Of a stretch of DNA of 64,000 nt, positions 60,136 to 64,000 are shown piece after piece. Source of the stretch: Cytospora piceicola. Taxonomy: Eukaryota; Ascomycota; Sordariomycetes; Diaporthales; Cytosporaceae. The stretch is taken from contig JALQBC010000036.1 of the NCBI GenBank assembly GCA_023375675.1, positions 310,001-374,000 of the forward strand, read 5' to 3'. The notes beneath the pieces were generated by a model that had not been told where the DNA came from, did no database searches, and worked only from the letters and a program-made list of their open reading frames with translations. A program made the translations under genes and the position numbers. The stretch's first letter is position 1, and each line of letters opens with the position of its first letter.

Positions 60136-62484
60136 CTAGTTTCCATTGAGCTGTACACCGTCCAAGGGACTGCCAGGACCAGATCGCTTGGTCCTCAGAG
60201 TCAGAGGGAAAGCATACTCATCAGGGTCTTCCTCCTCACTGTAGTCTCCTTGTCAGCTTGAGTCAAAAGAAATTGGGGAAGGGGGTGATATCGCTTACGG
60301 CAATTTCCAGGCTACGTAGTCTTCGGTGTTGAGGCCCTCATGGCCCTCTTGGATGCTAGCAAAATCTCCAGGCGTCATCATACCCGTCCGGTCGCGAGGT
60401 GATCCGGGTACAGAGAAGGGCCTAGAGATCTTTTGCTCGACACCAGGGATATAGTCGTCATCCTCCAAGTCGCCCTCGAAAGAGTTGGGATACGCCCTCC
60501 GCAGGGCAAGCTGACGGGCCTTGACATACTCCATACCCATTCGCTTCCAGTCAAGCAGATCGCTGAGGCGCTCGGTGCGGTTACGCTGGTTGATGCGTTG
60601 TCTGCGGCTCTTCAGGGCGAATTCATGCATGAAAGAGGCCAACTGGTTGACCGAGTCATCCACTCCCTTGTTCCTGCGGTCGACAATGTAGATGCCGTAG
60701 TCGCTCGAGTTCTCAATGAGCTCCTCCATGTAGCAGCCGAATCCGGACAAGTTGGTCGTAATGCTGGGGACTCCCATAACGGTACACTCGGCTGGAGTGT
60801 AACCCCATGGCTCATAGTACGACGAGAAGACGCCGAGATGCGTTCCACGGACAAAGTCGTCATAATCCAGCGGTAACACAGGATTGGCCGAGTTCAGGAA
60901 CTCTGGATGGAAAATGACCTTCACGCGGTCGGTCGGATGGTTGAACAGCTGTACCCGTCGGATCTGGTTCAGGACAGGGTCCTCGGCGTCGTTCACCATG
61001 TTGTGTGTAACAATTGGTGGGAGACCATGTCGCTTCATGGCAAACAGGCGGCGTCGAAGAAGGACACGATCCTGCGCAGTGATAAGCTCCTTCTCGTCTG
61101 GCAATGGGTCTCCATCATGCCACTTCAGCGATCGCTCAAACACGCGCCGTCCAATACTCTTTTCGATGATGTCGACTGTATCTCTCAGCGATTTTATCAC
61201 AGCCTGTCCCTTCAGAGCTTCCACGGTCAATGAGGTCGTCTGAGCTGGCATGATGATGAATGCGACCACAGTCGTCTTACTTCCAGAAACCTTGAGCCTG
61301 TGGTTCAACCGCGCGAGTGACTCAATAAACATATCGACTCCCTTGTTCCTAAACTCATAACGGCCTGCCGTGAAGAAGTAGAGGGTATTTTCCGGATCAA
61401 AATCGTAATGACCATAAAAGTGCCCCCTCACGAAATCGTGGATCTTTTCCTTTGAAACCTGATGCAAGTTCTGGAATTCGTGCACGGCCGAAAACTTGGT
61501 CACGTTGAGACCATTGGGTAGCACACCATCAGGCTTCCGCTTGAGAAGGTGCTCGCTCTCGTAGGCCGTAATGTGGGACACTGTCGTGAAGACGTCACAT
61601 GCGTGTGCAGCCGCTCTTTCTATGCAGTACCTGTGGTAGATACCACGCTTCCCGGCCTCCGCATCGACGTCGAACCACTGAAGGTTATTGTAGAAGTCGA
61701 CAGACCCGGCGCACAGATATCTACCGAGGAGAGTTGCGTGAGTCGTGAAAATGGTAGTGACATCGATGTGTCGCCTTTTCGTCAATGGAAGCGCTACACC
61801 GGCCAGCCACTCGTGGAAGTGCGCAATGACAGCTTTCTTCTTCTCGTGGCAGACGTACTACGTTTGTCAGTATCTCTGTACCGAATAATGTGAGACTCAA
61901 AAGTACATACCTCTCCGAGGAACCAAGCGACGAGGTACCCAAAAACGATAGCTTCGTTTGTTTCGTCGTCACCTGGAGGCGCAGGAATGGACGCAATGTT
62001 CCACAAATCCGTCTTCCATTCGTCCATGTACTTGTAGGCAGTTTTGGTGTCGATGAGGATAACTCTCGGTGCTCCTTCGATCAGCCAGCGTCCGTACAAT
62101 ATACCGATGCCGCGGTCTCGCATGGATTGGATGGTAGCAGCCAGTTCTGGTGTCGTTGGCTCGAGCTCCTCCACTTCGACAGCAGCCTGTTGTTGTTGTT
62201 AGCTGATGTGTCCACACTGATCGTCTCCAAGCAAGACTAACCGATTGGTGGTTCAGGGGCCCGATGAGTGTGTAACGCTCGCCATATTCCGCAGTTGTCA
62301 CTGGGGCTTTGGACTTGAGGACCGAGTAGATACCGCCGACTGCTTGTGTATTAGAAAGAAGCCACAGACCAAGACCACTGCCCATAATCTCTCACGTACC
62401 TCGGTGGGCGACTTCAGTTGCGATCTCGAAGAGGATGTGGTCCTTGACCTCCCGAGGCGCGCGGTCTCCGTCTTCGCCAGACAT
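60136..62484 (-). CDS. GSY1: Glycogen synthase (glycosyltransferase family 3)
   Basis: Cytosolic enzyme adding glucose from UDP-glucose to glycogen. Five exons: 62484-62400, 62339-62242, 62186-61911, 61857-60299 and 60238-60136; all phases agree, giving 706 residues, the size of the yeast enzymes. The N terminus carries the nucleotide-binding [13 protein letters not shown] segment. [10 protein letters not shown] and [11 protein letters not shown] are family landmarks. The catalytic pair is Glu502/Glu510 in [18 protein letters not shown]. The regulatory arginine cluster [20 protein letters not shown] binds glucose-6-phosphate in yeast. The tail has SVPGSP and MMTPGD, which look like phosphorylation sites. 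The last exon supplies [17 protein letters not shown], a conserved ending that is lost if intron 4 is retained, because a TAA lies at that donor. Confidence 0.96.
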
Positions 62485-64000
62485 GTTGGGCAAGGGCAAA
62501 CAGGCTGTATACTAGAACGCGGGTCGCGAATGGTTGAGTCTCCTGTAAGTCCCAAGGTCAATGTCTGCGTGAGTGGAATGATTGAAATGCTGAAGGAACG
62601 GATATTGTAGGAAGCGTCGTGGGATGACGCAACAATTGGGACTAATCCAAAGTAAAGTTCAAAGGCGCACTCACGAAAAGGGCCGAACGTCAAAGCAACC
62701 TGGAAGCTTTCGCCTAGATGTGGGCTTGGCGTCGTGTGAGGGGGAAATGGAGCAAAAAAGAGACAAAGATCAGACAGCTAAGTCGTGGTGTTAAGTACCC
62801 GGTCCGACCACAGTGAATGAAGCACGGCGAAGCTCGGCTACAGGGAAATGATATCCTGACGTGTTGGAAAGTTTTGCATTGAGGAAAAGAGGCGAGGAGC
62901 AGCAAAACCAGCCCGCCGGCCTGCAGGCTGCAGGCTGCAGGTAATATGGTCGGCGCGATCGCAGCAGGTGTGCCCAGGTTCTATGGTTGGGCTGGGACAG
63001 CAATACAGCAATAGCAGCGGCGTTAAGCTATTCCGGGCTAGAACCAGCAGGGTTAACGGTCCCCGGCTGCCGCTATAGGCCCTTCTCCCCAGCTTCTGGT
63101 GACGCTCAAGGCGGGGGAACTCCCGAAAGCCAGCTCTGGAGTGAGGTACAAAGGACGCAAGTATTTCAGCTCTGGCGACACAAAAATCCTTCTGGCTGAT
63201 GCGAAGCCTCCATTGTGCCGCCATAATAGAGTATTTATACAATCATTTATATTATTTATTCCTCCGATCCTACTCTTCAATTTCGAATCTGAGACAGTCA
63301 GCCCCTGCCGTGCTCTAGAAACCCAGCTAGGTACACCTATGGAAGGAAGCCTTGCAGTTGTGTCACGACAGACCCCAGAATACCTCAGGAGACCGGGTGA
63401 GAACTGACCTCCGTAGCAACCTTGGTATAACAGGAACAGGTGACGTTGGCGCTAGTGCTGCCCCCAGATACCCATTTTTAACAAGCTGTACGTACAGCCA
63501 GAATTTTCTGAAATCAGTTGTGCATATGGACATACATACCTATATGTACCTAGACATGTAACAAAATCACTCACAACAGTCACTCGTACGTTGAGATCTG
63601 TTCTTCTTTGGCGTGCCTAGTCTTCGAAATCGCTGAAGAAAGCTGAACTCTATCCTACCAAGGGAGCTACTACCAGCTACTTCGTATTGTCGTACTCTGG
63701 ACCCTGGAGCTTGCCTCGGATACAACTTGGATCATGGATCATGGGTTGATGAAGCCTGGGGGAGAGAGGTTCCACCTCCGCATTCTCCACCTTGCTGAGT
63801 CAGGATGACGTCCGGGGCTCGGGGTGAGACCCCGCATCGGCTTAGTGCTGAACGAACTTCCAGATGCTTTCGGGACCTATTTTACCACATACTACCTACC
63901 ATACCGCGCAGGCGACCCTTTCTGAAATAGTAGTAGGCACGGTGTAGGGGCGTTAAAACCATTTCCGGCCCAACGTCAGCTTGCCATGGTCTTTTAGTCA
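62485..64000. other. Glycogen synthase upstream region to the window edge
   Basis: Promoter and leader of glycogen synthase next to 62484. Tandem GCAGGCT units occur at about 62922-62940. No gene is supported in 62.5-64 kb. Confidence 0.45.

Overview
The window reads as nuclear DNA of a filamentous ascomycete (Pezizomycotina, most likely a Sordariomycete). The evidence is short GT-AG introns with internal CTAAC-type branch sites, GC-rich third codon positions, and conserved genes of filamentous-fungal type (HRD1, UCH37, CASP, Vps3-like, Efm7, glycogen synthase). Intergenic DNA is littered with TACCTAGGTA-type palindromes, simple repeats and long C/G runs. I see no bacterial, viral or plasmid features, no CRISPR array and no intact transposon. 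All family calls come from reading motifs; no database was searched.

Layout: (1) 1-10 kb is gene-dense: the 3' end of an unknown gene, a UCH37-type deubiquitinase (+), an Hrd1 ER ubiquitin ligase (-) convergent with it, and a two-exon C2H2 zinc-finger regulator (-). (2) About 9.6-24.4 kb is a 14-kb stretch with no gene I can support, rich in microsatellites and CCTAGG islands. (3) 24.4-36.9 kb is gene-dense: a CMD/AhpD-like protein (-) divergent from an Efm7/Nnt1-type methyltransferase (+), a small membrane protein (-), and a Vps3-like CORVET subunit (-) divergent from a CASP golgin (+). (4) 36.9-49.5 kb is gene-poor but carries an initiator-type tRNA-Met gene. (5) 49.5-64 kb holds a disordered protein (+), an F-box/LRR protein (-) and glycogen synthase (-), separated by long spacers.

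The most striking feature is the tRNA gene at 37855-37981 (-). Its 72-nt tRNA sequence has initiator hallmarks (A1:T72, GGG:CCC in the anticodon stem, A54/A60 in the T-loop). Its D-stem is split by a 55-nt insert that looks like a fungal spliceosomal intron: GTGAGT donor, CTAAC branch site and AG acceptor. The canonical 37/38 tRNA intron site is uninterrupted, and the Pol III signals (upstream TATA, A box, B box, T-run terminator) look intact.

The protein genes are mostly unlinked housekeeping functions: ubiquitin/ERAD, endosome-vacuole and Golgi traffic, protein methylation and glycogen synthesis. Exon joins were worked out by hand from splice motifs and reading phase, and they restore family-typical N or C termini that single open frames miss. 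These include the two micro-exons of UCH37, three upstream exons of HRD1 and the last exon of glycogen synthase.
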